In this document: positions 1-12,182 of the stretch, piece by piece
Layout: every line of letters begins with the position of its first letter
Numbering within the stretch: position 1 is the first letter of the stretch
Source: Ceratobasidium sp. AG-K
Taxonomy: Eukaryota > Basidiomycota > Agaricomycetes > Cantharellales > Ceratobasidiaceae
DNA length: 64,000 nt
Direction of reading: 5' to 3'
Assembly (NCBI GenBank): GCA_037039685.1
Contig: JAWNGF010000009.1
Coordinates: 930,001 to 994,000 of the forward strand
Translations under genes and position numbers: made by a program
The notes under the pieces: generated by a model
Database searches by the model: none
What the model was told of the DNA's origin: nothing
Seen by the model: the letters and a program-made list of their open reading frames with translations, nothing else

Positions 1-1961
1 GATTGCTGCTCACCCAGTTGTACGATCCTCACCCGGAGGTGTACGAAAAGGCCGTTCTCTACTTGCAAGAGGCTTGCGAGGACATGACTATACTGGAAAT
101 GGTGGTGCAGATGCAACCGATTCTTGATCATTTGGGGGAAGTTGGTCACCCCTTGTTACTAAAGTATTATTATAGTTGAATTGTATGGAACGCAGGTGAT
201 GCTCACTTCAGTTTTTCCTTCTAGGTTCATGTCGACACAAATCGGGTTTCAGTATTTATACAACGCAGATTACATTGACCGGGAGATGGACGGGTGGTTC
301 CATGTAAGCTGTGCCGTGTTCTTACGCGATACATTCAGTAACTTCAGGTCAGGAACAAAACTATCAATATCTCGTTCAAGTCGAAATCTATCTCGCGCGG
401 GCGTTGACCCCAATGGAAGGAGACGATGACGAACTACCGTGAGTATATCTCTATCATTTATGGGCGCACCTGCTTACTCAACCCCGCATATACTAGGGTA
501 TTTGAAGGCACAGTGCCCCCACATTTCTATGGCGAGATGGCCAAAACTCCTCTGGGATGCAAAGTATTGGAAGAAAAAGGCCATTTTCCCGAGTTTGCGC
601 ATTTCATTCGACAGAATGGTCTTGAAAGTGAAGATTTCGAGATTATAAACAAGCTGAAGAGTGTGTTATGGGCAGTTGTGAGTAGGCGCCCTCATCCGCC
701 ACTCACCCCAGGCTAATTATAGCCCCAACTAGGGTAACATTGGTGCGACCACCGGTGGGCTACCGTTCCTGGAAGAGGAAGACATCATTCGAGATATAAC
801 CGAAATCGCGAGCAAATCCGAAATTCTGTCTGTACGAGGGTGCGCACAGGATTGTTGATTTCTGCTACGTGCTCTGACAGCACTGGTTTTCATAGAACAT
901 GTTTTTATGTCTTAGGGCTAATATCAAGTACTCCACAAGGCGCCGAGGTCCTCGACGAGTACGAATGGGAAGCTACAGTCACGCCGCTCGGATTTACGAC
1001 AGGTCTATGTCTCCCCATGGACGTGGAGAAATTCTTATATGTATGTCTGCACAGAACCGCCTCTAAGCACGAGTTGCTAACAATTCTACAGATCACGCCT
1101 TGGGAGCCCTATTATGATGACTCACGAAAGGCTCTAAAAGCCCCAACGGATCCAATGGAGAGAGAGATCATGAAGGCCATCAACAACTTGTCCAACACAG
1201 TCATCCAGAACCAAGCCTCTCGAGTACTCTCACGGTGAGCAGAATGCTGACGTGACCCTCCCCACCACTCATACGTCATCTCCGTTAGCTACAAGCACCG
1301 ACCGCATGGCCGTCGTGCCTTCCAGTCGATCCCGCTCTTTTACCGAGCACTCCACATCCTTGGGATCCAACGGTTCCGTTTACCCGTCCGCCGCTATGTC
1401 TTGGATTTATTCGATATCAAGTTGGACCCAACAGTAATCTCGCTATTGCACGACTATGGTCAAAAGCTAGCACAGCCCGACGAGAAGGAAACCACTCCAC
1501 AAATTGCGGCACCACAGCCAAGCAGCACGGTTAGCAGTACCCCCGACCTGCGTCAGACCCGATCTCCCGGACCTCCTCCAACTATGCCACCTACACGCCC
1601 CGGTTTCAGGTCTCGAAGGAACACTCGCATTGGAGCAGTAGGACTCGGTATCACCGCGGCTGGCGTCGATGGAATGGCCCCTGGCGCACCCACAGAGACA
1701 GCTGCTGATCCTCAAACGTATGACTATGCGGCTATGGAAAGGGCGCGTAATGCCGCCCTGGGACAGTTGCATGCCGCGGTCGAGGAGTTGCGAGTGTCGC
1801 GCGAGAACGAGGAGCGAGAAAAAGAGAGAAAGGAAAAGGAGCGGAAGGAAAAAGAGAGGGAGAAGCTCGCATTGCTTGCTCTAGAGGACGACCCGGAGAA
1901 GCGGGTGACGCGGGGGATCGTGGTGAAACCGAGGGAACAAATCATTGGGTTTGATGCTTGA
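1..1961 (+). CDS. RICTOR/Ste16-type TORC2 subunit, C-terminal part (5' end outside window)
   Basis: This is the C-terminal portion of the rapamycin-insensitive TORC2 scaffold, which positions Tor kinase for AGC-kinase phosphorylation at the plasma membrane. Exons read as 1-163, 225-303, 353-438, 497-677, 733-838, 896-1040, 1092-1234 and 1289-1961, and all join in frame. Visible family blocks, in order, are GHPLLLKFMST then GFQYLYN, the stretch WFHEQNYQYLVQVE, GNIGATTGGLPFLEE and the very characteristic RGTCFYVLGLISST, followed by a YRALHILGIQRFRLPVRRYV segment. The last exon adds a Pro/Ser-rich linker and a K/E/R-rich helix (about 1795-1865), ending at TGA 1959-1961. The beginning of the gene lies left of the window, so the protein is partial. 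The family assignment rests on the ordered RICTOR motifs; the charged tail is lineage-specific as far as I can judge. Confidence 0.88.
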
Positions 1962-2165
1962 GCCCCCGCAAGCCAGACTATATGATCCCGTAGTGCTATC
2001 GGACGATCTGCTTTCGATCCAGTTTACCTTGTACTCTTACTTGTTCCTGGGGTGTTTTATTCTCTTCCGTGGTGTACGACTCCAGTGAATCTCCTTTGGG
2101 CCAATCAGCCACACCGGAATTCAAACCCCTGAAGTAAGTGGAGTGAATAGTAATTGAAGCTAAAT

Positions 2166-2912
2166 CTACTTGGTGTGGTGAATGCGAAGCTCATGGGGAA
2201 CGTAGGTATAGTTTCCAGCATAGTTCTTGGGAGGAATACGCTTCACGGTCTCTGCTTGCACATAGTAATCCCAGCCTGTGAAGCCGGAAATGGGTCAAAG
2301 CGTCTCACAAGTTGTCTATAATAGACCCACCTTGCTTCTCAGCAAAATGAATGGCATCCTCCTTAGTCTTGAAGTTCATGCGGGTTCCTTGCATGTAATC
2401 CGCTCTGCGCAGTATAAGAACGGGCGTACATCGTAGGAGCTAATTAACCCACGAGCTTGCCCACCCCATCAAAGGGTTCTCCCATCGGCCTGCACCTTGA
2501 AGGATTTCCCAGTCAATTCGCCACTGGTCCGATTTGGCGCCTCCACTCTAAATGGATCGACGAAAATAAATACGACCATTATCAGGGCAACTAAGAATCA
2601 TACCTGCATGGTGTTGCGAGTCGGTCGGTAAATTCTAACGGCCCGATGACGCAGCTCGACTATCAACAGAGTCAGGTACGTTCAAATTTTAACATTTTTG
2701 CATGTATACATACTGGGTGCGCCGCTCACGACGTCAGCCGTCACGACATGCTTGGGGGCCTCGGTCGGCTCAACGATACCAGTCTTTTCCTGATCCTTCC
2801 TAGTTGTAGTGAGGCCTACTCCAGGAGTCGCATTGGTGGTGTTAAATCGGACAGTTACAGGGGCGAGGGATCTAGGGATGGTCCTTCGAGCAGCTTGCGA
2901 AAGTAGAGACAT
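2166..2912 (-). CDS. NADH:ubiquinone oxidoreductase subunit NDUFS4 (18/21 kDa), mitochondrial
   Basis: Accessory subunit of respiratory complex I (ETC complex I subunit conserved region family), on the matrix arm. Translation from ATG at 2912 gives MSLLSQAARRTIPRSLAPV, an Arg/Ser-rich, acid-free mitochondrial presequence; a longer in-frame reading from 3026 has no such look, so 2912 is preferred. After an intron near 2680 come ELRHRAVRIYRPTRNTMQ and RWENPLMGWASS, the hallmark of the family, then [33 protein letters not shown] and a basic C-terminus ending HHTK before TAG 2166-2168. Four exons are separated by introns of roughly 50-70 nt. Family members are about 170-210 residues and this model fits. 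Confidence 0.93.
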
Positions 2913-4137
2913 CGTGGTCAGCAGCGAGGAACGAAGCGCCGAATTCACGTGATCAGCGAACGGGATCACCGCTCCTTCCTCGCAGCCGAGCTGCTTTCGT
3001 GGTCGGTGAATAACTGTCAATGCCACTTAAAGGTCTAAATTCATGTGCTCACTCGTCGCGATTTTTCTCTGAGTTTCACACGCAAATCGATCTCTTAAGG
3101 AATTAGGAAATGAAAGTGTGTCTAAGTTAAATCGAAAGTGTACGCCCACATACCGTTTCGGATGGGTGCTGATATCCCGAGTTCCCTCTATCAATCCGAT
3201 ACGCAAGTGGTTTGTGAGGCTGAGCGTGCACATTTCACTGGTTCTGACCCTCAAATTATGAATAACCTTCCCCCCAAAACTCACTGCACCACTTAACACG
3301 TTGGGGCTCATGTCGTGAGCGTGATTGAGTTATAGCATGTTCACCTGTGATAAGCTAGTTCGGGAGGTGTCTGACTACATTGCTCCTTTGCGTTCACCCC
3401 TACTTGCATCATGCACACCCCCGTTCACACCTTTCAACGCAGACAGACCTCGCCCTCCGAAACTTGACCACTTTTACCAATTTGCATATTTCCCGTTGGG
3501 TTTATCTTGCGGTTTCAGATAGTCAATCACGACGTGTAGTGCGTTCGAGCTAGATCTTACGGCCTACAGCGCCGACGTTCAATAAACCTTCTTGGTCGGC
3601 CGGAAGCGAGATGTGGATGGATAGGAGACAGCCTGGACCCATCCACGCCTTCTATACAATACCCCGCTGGATGTATGCTCCGATTTCGTGCGGCTGACTG
3701 CGCATATCCCTACGCGGTTGACCCCGACGCGTCGAGACTCGAGACAGGCACTTCGGGAATCGCGGCACGATTATTGATGGTGCCTCATGATCTCCGTTCC
3801 CTCGCGTCCAGTTTCGTCATTGGAGGATCTGGCTTTATGGCGCACACTGATTTTCTAGATGAGTCTTTGGCTGTGCACAAAGCCACTTACGAAACCCAAC
3901 GCGATGAGCCGACTAGCGCGATCACGGACCGCACCACAATATGGCTCCTCCCGGCAGCCCTTCCTCGTGGTCAACACGACCCCCGTCGTAATTCTAAGCT
4001 GGAAATGACCTCATCTGGTGATATCACCCTAGATCCAAGTCGCTTGAGCCCTGGGCCGGTGGTGGGTATTAAAAGGTGTCTCCTCGAGCCCCTGCACATC
4101 AGACCCTCTATTCTGACCTTGACTGTTAGCATTCAAA
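2913..4137. other. intergenic region without supported gene
   Basis: Shared upstream region of NDUFS4 (-) and the lectin gene (+). Open frames at 3027-3311 (-) and 3675-4196 (+) have no recognisable motifs, and the latter runs into the lectin start in another frame. Confidence 0.6.
4067..4076 (+). promoter_or_regulatory. TATA-like element of lectin gene
   Basis: TATTAAAAGG lies 62 nt before the lectin ATG, a plausible core-promoter spacing. Pattern only, no transcript data. Confidence 0.4.
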
Positions 4138-5509
4138 ATGACTATTTCTCCCGGAACCTATCGTATCAAGAACGCCAAGTCCAACACCATCTTTGACTGC
4201 AGCCGCAAGGATGGTAATGCTATTCACGGTTGGAAGCAGCACGACCAGAGCAATCAGCACGTAAGTTAATTTGCTTGTGGATCTACCCATTGGAATGTAC
4301 TAAACAACCTAAATCACGTAACAGTGGTTCGTCCAACCCTCTGGAAACCATTTCCGCATCAAGAACGTCGAGTCTGGCCTGTTCGCCTATGTGACCGGAA
4401 CCCAAGATGGTAGCAAGTTGCGTGGATCTAACAACTCTTCAGAGTGGGACATACGTCAAGATGGCAACGCATACTTGTAGGTGATGTTTCTACGATGCTG
4501 AATCGTTGGTCTTACTCTGTTTTTAGTATTATGGCACCCAACTCCAATCAGACAGTCGATCTCGACATGGGTCGCACGGCGGACGGCACGACCGTAAGTT
4601 GATATGCATGTGCATGTGATACACGTTTATAATATTGTGTAGATCCATCTCTGGAACAAGACCGGCGCCCAGCAGCAGAAGTGGTACTTTGAAAAGATCA
4701 AGTAAGTACTTAAACTGTGCTATTCCAGATCAGTCTCTGATTACTCCGCCCCAGCGACAACTCTGGAGGAGGTGGACAGCAACAATACCACCCCCCTCCT
4801 CAGCAACAGCCTCAACAACAATACCATCAGGCGCCTCCCCAACAACAACAGCCACAGCAGCAGCAGCCCCAGCAACCTCAACAACCCCAGCAACCTCAAC
4901 AGCCACCTCAACAGCAATGCCCCGTCCCTCCTGGCACCTATACCCTTAAGAATGTCAAGACCGGCACCGTGCTCGACCTGAGCCGCGGTGAGGCCAACGA
5001 GGGTGCCGATATTTTCGGATATGATCACAACGGCGGCAATAACCAGAAGGTTTGCTCCCCCGTTTTAACAATGAGTCGACCATTGTCTGAAGCTATCACT
5101 CCCAGTGGCAACTCCAGCCGACCGGTCACGGACAGAACATGACCCTCCGTAACCTCGAGGGCAACAGCTACGCATCGTTCCCAGGCCAGAGCTTTGCACA
5201 GGGTGTCCTCGTCAAGGGGTCTTCTCAACCACAGGAGTATATCATCACCGCCGCAGACAAGGGATTCTAGTGAGCATTATCGTTATTGTGTAACCAATCG
5301 GGCGCTGACATCGCGTTCCTCAGCATCTCGCCTGTCCAGCAACCCGGCTACGTCTTGGACTTGGTTCACGGATCCGATAAGAATGGTACCAAGGCAAGTT
5401 CTATCCGAACGCATACACTCGATAAGTACTGATCAGACTATCACTCCAGGTCTGTGTCTGGCAGAACAACCAGCAGGACAACCAAAAGTGGTATTTCGAG
5501 CGTGCATAA
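4138..5509 (+). CDS. ricin B-type (beta-trefoil) lectin with two domains joined by a Gln/Pro linker
   Basis: Carbohydrate-binding protein with no enzymatic chain. Exons 4138-4260, 4325-4476, 4527-4593, 4643-4701, 4755-5049, 5106-5269, 5324-5393 and 5450-5509 sum to 990 nt, giving 329 residues with every junction in frame. Domain 1 (about 1-133) starts MTISPGTYRIKNAKSNTIFD and ends in the trefoil signature HLWNKTGAQQQKWYFEKI. Residues about 135-188 form a linker made almost only of Q, P and Y. Domain 2 starts PPGTYTLKNVKTGTVLDLSR and ends QNNQQDNQKWYFERA, repeating the QxW-type motif. There is no signal peptide, so it is probably cytosolic, as in the known Rhizoctonia solani agglutinin, which it resembles in its domain start. 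The seventh intron (5394-5449) has a GC donor in the context AAG|GCAAGT. Exact sugar specificity cannot be read from sequence. Role in storage or defence against feeders is inference from the family. Confidence 0.93.
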
Positions 5510-6623
5510 ATGGGTCAATTAACTCAGTAGCGACCGCTGGAACGTATACTATGGCTTGTTCAAATGAAATTCAATAATAAATTCCTCAATATTTGTCGAG
5601 ACAAGCGCCGTAGGATAGAGTCGTTGCACCTAATCCGTGGTAAGATAGACTTAATGTTCCTTTGTCTAAGGAAGCGTCCGCTCCAAACGCAGCCCGCGTG
5701 AAGCGAATTGTGAGACACGTGCTCAGTACGAGGGTCTAATGCGATTGTTAAACTAAACAAAAAACGACGAAGGGCTGAGTCAGCTAGCCAGAGGTATCGC
5801 TTAACTTCAAAACCTAATTAATAAACTCCATCGATAGAACTACTGAGTCATAACCCGTGTAAGGGTTTCGGTTGGTGTTTTTATCGAGGTGAGCGATACA
5901 ATCGGCCATTTGCCAAGCGCTCCAATTTTAAGAATGCCCAGCATCAGCGACAGCACATACATCCAGTATTTTTTTCACAAAATTTATATATAGCTTTTTT
6001 CTTACCACTGTTCGGTATCAGGTTGCTCGAACCTAATTGCACCCATGAAAAGCCGTCTGGACACAAGCATTGGACTCGTACTTTCTGCCGAGATGTGGTG
6101 GTACCCCCGATTGTGAAGTCTGACCCCCCCCCCCCCTCAAGCCAAAGAGGGAACTTGGAATATCTTCTATGCCCCCGATTGCCCGGTATAGGAGCAAACG
6201 ACGCTGGGCCCCTTGCGGGGAAAGCACGTGGTTAATACTCTTTCGCTCAACCGTTTCAAGAGCCTTGGCTTGCGTCACGGACCACCGCAGCATTGATGCC
6301 CATTCGACGATTAAGAGAGCTCAGGAAATCATCTGTTTTAGTAATATTAGTAACACGAGTGCCTAGTGGGTCATCTTTTCATTCTTGGCTGCGTAGTTTC
6401 CCGCAGCCAGTTAGAGGCCGACTCAACCTCGGACACTGAGCATGCGCTGACTAAATCGCAGCAACTCAATATTCTGCAACCGTGACCGTCTCGGACTTGG
6501 TTTATTCAAGCTCAGTTGGTATTACTACGCGTCCGCCGTTGGGCACATGCGCAGTACACAACCAGTCCCTATAAGTGCGCCCCAGTGCTCACCCTAATCT
6601 CCCCAGTCTAACACTTGTTATCA
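5510..6623. other. intergenic region without supported gene
   Basis: 1.1 kb between the lectin and DUF2306 genes. It contains a run of C residues near 6124-6137 and no coding pattern that I can support. Confidence 0.6.
6570..6575 (+). promoter_or_regulatory. TATA-like element of DUF2306 copy 1
   Basis: CCCTATAAG lies 54 nt before the ATG at 6624. Pattern only. Confidence 0.3.
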
Positions 6624-7836
6624 ATGTCGCAAACTATTTCAGTCACAGCAACTCCTACCTATGGGGCAATACCTCAATCCCAACCCCCATCCCAGCCCAG
6701 AGGTCGGTTCGGCTCTCTCCAAAAATGGCTCAAGTTTCGATCACCGCGCGAGGCTAGGCTATGTATGTGGTCCTTCTATACTTCACTTAGTTTTGGCTGA
6801 TTGTTTCCCTAGGGGTAATATATGGGTAAGCCACTGATTTTTCCGACCGGACAGCTCGTAATAACAAAATTATGATATGAATCAGAACTGTGATGATTTT
6901 GCTGTTCATCGCTCGCGTTCCATACATCTTCCCAAATGGATTCAGGCTTAACCTTAGCCGGGAAGAGTACTTCTATTATAGCATCCCTATAAACAAGTAT
7001 CCGCTCCTCATTCACCTCGTTGCAGTCCTTCCCGCTGGGCTCCTGGCCGTGTTTCAATTTGTTCCTCGCATTCGCTATCGTTTCATATCCTACCATAGGA
7101 TCGCTGGTAGAGTTATCAACACTCTGACCATCATCTCAACGATTAGCGCTTGGCTCATCGCGCGCGTCTCGTTTGGTGGCGACCTTTCCATCCAGTCGGG
7201 GGTCTACATCCTTGGGCTCATGACTCTATACTCAATGGTTGCTTCCTGGAGGGCAATCCGGCGACTGCAGATCGACGAACACAGGGAATGGATTATCCGA
7301 GCCTGGGGATACCAAATGTCCGTTGTAACACTACGTCTACTCATGTTTGTTGGAATGGCTATTACTGGACTAACAGGAGGACACTATACGGTACGTTGAG
7401 ACCCTAGCCCCGCAAATACTGACCCCCATACCGAACTGCAGACAATGTCCTGTTCCGAAGTTGCTAACTCGCTTAACAACTCGACACTTTTCGCTCAGGA
7501 ATATCCGCAGTGTCTGCCTGGTTGGTCGGGCAAGCCGATTACACATCTATCAATCCAGGCAGGGCTAGACTCCAACCTCGCCATTGCTGCCGGGACACAG
7601 GTAACTTTCGGGGCCAGCATATGGGTTGCATTATGGATTCACGCCATAGCGTAAGTACTAGGCATGTATTGGTAACGTTTGTCGATGATTGCTCAACTAT
7701 CCTTTCTTGATGTAGCATCGAATACTACCTTTCCAGGACAAAAGACGAATCTGCACGTTTGCGAGAGGCCTCAACAAAACGCCAGAATATCCGGCGTGGA
7801 TTTCTTGCAACTATCGAGGACAACGGTACCAAGTAG
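6624..7836 (+). CDS. DUF2306 multipass membrane protein, copy 1
   Basis: Integral membrane protein of a poorly characterised family; no biochemical activity can be assigned. Five exons, 6624-6762, 6813-6825, 6886-7390, 7442-7650 and 7716-7836, sum to 987 nt or 328 residues with all phases matching. The second exon is only 13 nt. A Ser/Pro-rich cytosolic-looking N-terminus (about 45 residues) precedes four or more hydrophobic stretches: VMILLFIARVPYIF, LLIHLVAVLPAGLLAVFQFV, INTLTIISTISAWLIA and YILGLMTLYSMVASW. Family landmarks are FQFVPRIRYRFISYHRIAGR, FGGDLSIQ and DEHREWIIRAWGYQMSVVTLR. The loop after the fifth hydrophobic region holds Cys residues (MSCSEVANS, YPQCLPGW) that suggest a non-cytosolic disulfide. 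Two paralogues occur at 19.7-20.9 kb and 27.4-28.6 kb. DUF2306 members resemble heme-free cytochrome-like or transport membrane folds, but this is not evidence for function. Confidence 0.86.
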
Positions 7837-8652
7837 TCTGATGAAAGGCACACCTTTGGGATAGTGTTCGTTACGAGGCAGGAGAAGACCTAGCTTCTAG
7901 AGTCCCTGGAAGTCCTTAACATAGCTTCGACATACAACAAGCATGTGTCCTTAATGTCTCCATAGTGTTCGAATTCATTTAGAGTCCCCCCCCCCTCACC
8001 CTAAGTTGAAGGGGCTAGTTTTAGTAATATCACACAACCCAGGAAATTCTATTGCGCCTGCTTCAGTCTATATCATAAACGAGCCATTTCAAGTAAGAAT
8101 CGCTACCTGCGCTCGCCACGTCATCACCATAAGCATAATAAACGCACGTGTGAAAGTAGGTGAAATCGATCGGTAAAAACCGATGGACCTAGTCACCAAC
8201 CTGTTGTCACCGCATACATTCACTTTCCAGAGTTTCGAGTGCTCTTATTCATTCCTTGAGCACCCCCTTCAAATTTCCTCCCTGGCGGTAGGAAGCACAC
8301 ATTTCCCGGCTCGGTTAACTTTCAGACCCAATCTATGCGAAGTTGATGTATGCGCGGAGATGTCTACGAAACGAAGCCGCGGATGGATCAATAACCCATT
8401 GGTCCACTGGAATCGCAGGTCGTGACTCGCTTCTGCTCAACAGCATGACGGGAATGACGACCGCTGGAAGCTTTACTAGAGCTAATTGCATATACGGTTC
8501 GCGGGAGTGATTGGCACAACCAAACCCTTGACATGTTTAGCAATTGCTACATCAGATCCTTTCATGAATGTATTCGTTTACACGCGCGGCAGGCTCCGCA
8601 AAATATGGCCCTATCGTACACACAGCTAGATCACGATTCCTGACCTCACACC
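7837..8652. other. intergenic region between convergent genes
   Basis: About 0.8 kb between the 3' ends of DUF2306 copy 1 and the ligase gene. A C-rich run sits near 7987-7996. No gene seen. Confidence 0.6.
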
Positions 8653-11085
8653 TCATAGCTTGTTCTTAACCCTTCCATGAGTTTTCGCGTGACGGTCCTG
8701 CAGCACACGTCGCAAAACCTTTCCGGTGGGATTTTTGGGTATCTAGTGAAGGTGCCTTAGAGTCACTAACGAATGTGTGAAATGGGTAAAACCCTTACCA
8801 CTTTGACAACCTCGATTCCTCCCCGCAGATGCTTCGGCTTGCTCAATTGACCCTGTATCCATTCATTCAGTTCGGCGACCACCTTCTTCACCCCGGCCTT
8901 ATGACCGGCCGGTGATAAGACAATCCAAGCTCTGGAAGAATATACGTTTAACAAAGTGCTACAACCCTTTTATGCAATGAACCTACCTCGGCACCAGTTC
9001 TCCATCTTCTCTGGGTCCGGGAACTCCTGCCACGCACGCGTCCAGGAGGTATCCGTTGGGATGCGCTTGCAAAACTGCTTCAATCTCGGTTGGCGAAACC
9101 TGAACACCCGACACTTTGAGGGTGTCCTTGATGATTCGCGGGGTACATTTCAGTAATGACAGCTGGACCGAAAACACCCGATATTCGCGTACCTTTGCTC
9201 GATCCTGGAACCAAAAGTGACCATCTTTGAACACAAACTGGGGCATACGTTCAGCACATATTCTGCGAAAAAGTACCGGTTGCATACCCTGTCACCAGTC
9301 CTCATCCAGCCGCCAGGGAGGAAGGTTTCCTTCGTGGCCTTTTCGTTATCCCAATACCCAAGCGCGTTGATGGGCCCATACACATAAAGTTCTCCAGGCT
9401 CTCCAGGAGCGACGTCCTCCAGTCGCTCTGTAGGCGTACCAGGGGCAGCTTCTTTGCATAACCGAGCCTCGCAACCTAAATAAGTAAGCAGGAGTTCCAT
9501 ATAGTCATATGGAACGTACCGGGTAGGAGTACTCCGGCCGAACCCGTCATAGGGCCGATCTTGCCACCCAACATTCCCTCAACTGGTTGCGACATCACGG
9601 CAATCGTCTACACGATCAAAGTTCTCGATCAAAACGACTAAATGGTGAATCAAGGCGGAACGAACCGATTCGCTTAGACCATAGCCCGAACTGAGCTTTT
9701 GAATTTTGGCACCTTTGTTCCCTTTGGCCTCGAGCGCAGCTAAGAATTCCTTCTCTGTCTGTGCCACACTTGCGTGAGCGTTTGGAAATACGAAATGAAA
9801 TCCTGACCCACCGCCGGCGGGAGATATGCTGCACCCGTTCCAATCCCAACGAGTGAACTCAGATCAGTCTCTTTCGATTTCAGCTTGGGGTGAGCTAGCA
9901 ACTGGAAGACCAACGAGGGCACAACTGCCATCCCAGTAATGTGATACCGGCCAATACAGTCGAGGACTTTTTCTGCATCCCAGGATGGAAGGACGACGAG
10001 CGTATTGGGGGTGATAAAATGTCTAATAGAAGTATGAGTAATATGCAACACATGGTGGCAACGAGAAGCATAGAGTCGGCTTTATGATGTGCGGCTGCGT
10101 TATTAGCTCACCTGAAATTGTACACATGTAGACCCATGGTATGGTACATCGGCAGGAAAGCGAGATTGACCGGGTACTCTGTGTGTTTCGGTTTGGGGGG
10201 CTAAACGAGCAAGTCTGAGTCGACATTTCCACGGCAAACTTCATGATGCTTACTGGTTGTGCTTGGAATGCATGGAAGGCCCAAATCAAGATCTGCGCAT
10301 AACACGCATTTAAATTTCCGTGAGATATCATCACAGCTGTGACAAGTCAGGTCGTGTTGGCTCCCTCCGATGAAACGCTTACATACCTTTGGGCAACCCA
10401 CTCGTACCACTAGAAAATACAAGGTATGCGAGGGTATCACGTTTGGCCTGTGTCACGCCTGCGGGCTCGACCCCTCGTTTCTTTGTGCGACCAATAAGTC
10501 GTTGGAGCGAAACCTCTCCACTTCGGGCTTTCTTCCCGCTTCCCTCTAGAATCGTTATGTCTATGTTTGACAAACCGGCCAGCTGAAGCGCCTGTTTTAC
10601 GATTGCAACCGAGCTAGGGCCAACAACCAAGTGGGTAACCCGTGCCAATTTGAGTTGATGTACTAGCTCCGCGGCGGTCGAATGTGAGTTAAGCAACGCT
10701 ACTGGAATGGTTGTCTGGAGTAGCGCGAAAACGACGACTGGATAATCCTAAGAAAATTCATATCATTTGGCTACATACGCAACCCACAGGGCTAAGAACG
10801 TACGATGCAGTTATCGCTTAGCAGCCCCACAACTTGCCCGCTTGACTGGAGTGCGAGTCCTCCTCGCTCCTTCTGTGCGCAGAATGCTGCGCCAACCTCG
10901 CCTACGCGAGCAACGAACTGCTTGAAGGTGCGTTTCTCGCCAGTTATACCATCAATATGAGTAATGTAGTCATCAGGGAGTGGTGGTCGCGGCGGAGAAG
11001 GAGAGTGCAATAGTGTGTAGATAAAGTTAGTTTCTGGCAATGGAGGGAGGGGGCCAACAGGAGAAGTAAAGACGCGAGGAGCCAT
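8653..11085 (-). CDS. acyl-CoA synthetase / 4-coumarate-CoA ligase-like AMP-forming enzyme
   Basis: Member of the ANL adenylating superfamily, which activates a carboxylic acid as acyl-AMP and transfers it to CoA. Translation starts at ATG 11085 (MAPRVFTSPVGPLPPLPE) and runs through about seven exons to TGA 8653-8655. In order: an N-terminal substrate-side region, the P-loop-like A3 motif YLVFSSGTSGLPKGM (about 10385-10430), then MISHGN, the A5 motif SGYGLSES (about 9670-9690), the A7/A8 block GELYVYGPINALGYW and PGGWMRTGDR (about 9295-9400), the EIEAVLQAHP hinge region and the catalytic-lysine motif IPKNPTGKVLRRVL near 8700-8730. All core motifs are present, so the enzyme is probably active. 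The C-terminus KNKL is not a canonical peroxisomal SKL-type signal but is loosely PTS1-like. Substrate (fatty, aryl or aliphatic acid) cannot be settled from motifs. Exon borders in the 9.15-9.6 kb part are the least certain. Confidence 0.88.
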
Positions 11086-12182
11086 GATGACACTGATCGA
11101 GTATGTGGGGGGCAGGAGCGGGCCCCGGTATCATCGTGCATGCGCTTTATAGCGATCACCTTTTTGGTTGGGGTCTCCACATGGAGGCCGAGGTAATAAC
11201 CGGTTATGAACGAGCCGGTTTGCCGTTCGGACGACCGCGCCGGTTACATTGCTCCCGAGAATAGTTAACTCTAACTGACGGTCTGAGATCCTGAGATATC
11301 CGTACCGATACAAGTCTGTGGCAGCGCCAAACTGACGTTGTATGCACCTCAACTAGGCTTTACGACGATACAAATTGGCACATTCAGCCCCGACTTCTCA
11401 TTACACTGACCAAATTGTCCGAGTGGGCAAGCGCTTTTAAAACGGCGGATGGAATTGGCATTACTGACCATCGCTTCCCGTGTGTCCATGATTAAAGTCA
11501 TGCGGGATATCCGTATATGTTAGTTGTCGTTTGTCGGTCATCAACTCATTTGACACAATTAGCGTTTCATGTTCGAGGTGCGGCAACTCACGTGATGCGG
11601 ATGTCGGCCGCCGGCATATCGGGAGCTACCGGCGGGAGCGACGACAGCGCATGGCAAGCCGGCGAGAGTTTCAGCGTGGTCGGGACGGCCCCAGTGAAAC
11701 CTATAGCATTCCGGCATTGGTTAGGATCTTGGACTTAAATTGATAATTCTCCACGAATCGTATCATCACACTTCAATATTGCAAAACCTGAAAGAAGTAG
11801 TAAAGTCTAAACAAGGAACATCAGGGAGCCCGTACGTGCCCGACCAGCAACGCTCCTTGGCCGAGGATTAGCGGGGCCTGGAAGTATGAAACGCTTGAAA
11901 CTTTTTTTTGACAGGCCCCACCCCTCGATTCATTCACTGACTGACTTGACCGTCCTGATCTTTCACCTGTTTGAACAAAGTAGCGCTTAGCATTTGCCGT
12001 CCCTGATTGGCAGGAAACACCATTTGACTAGCCAGGGCCGCTCGTTTTTGATTTGCCATGTCCGTGGAAAGGATCCCGTTGTGCGTTCCGCTCACCTATA
12101 TAACTGATCGACACGACTTTGCTTACGCCGTCACCCCAGGTCCACTGCTCCCTCCGAGTTCGTCTTGGCCCCGATTCGCACC
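11086..12182. other. divergent intergenic region, ligase (-) and protoglobin (+)
   Basis: 1.1 kb with no supported coding sequence. It must contain both promoters; only the TATA box of the protoglobin gene is recognisable. Confidence 0.6.
12097..12103 (+). promoter_or_regulatory. TATA box of protoglobin gene
   Basis: TATATAA lies 80 nt upstream of the ATG at 12183. Confidence 0.5.

Noticed and set aside
3675..4196. 173-codon open frame ahead of the lectin
   Set aside because: It overlaps the lectin start in another frame, covers its likely promoter and shows no motif or codon pattern.
6124..6137. Long C or G homopolymers (also near 7987, 27082 and 50545)
   Set aside because: Simple homopolymer runs without repeated context; they could be assembly artefacts and do not mark any feature.
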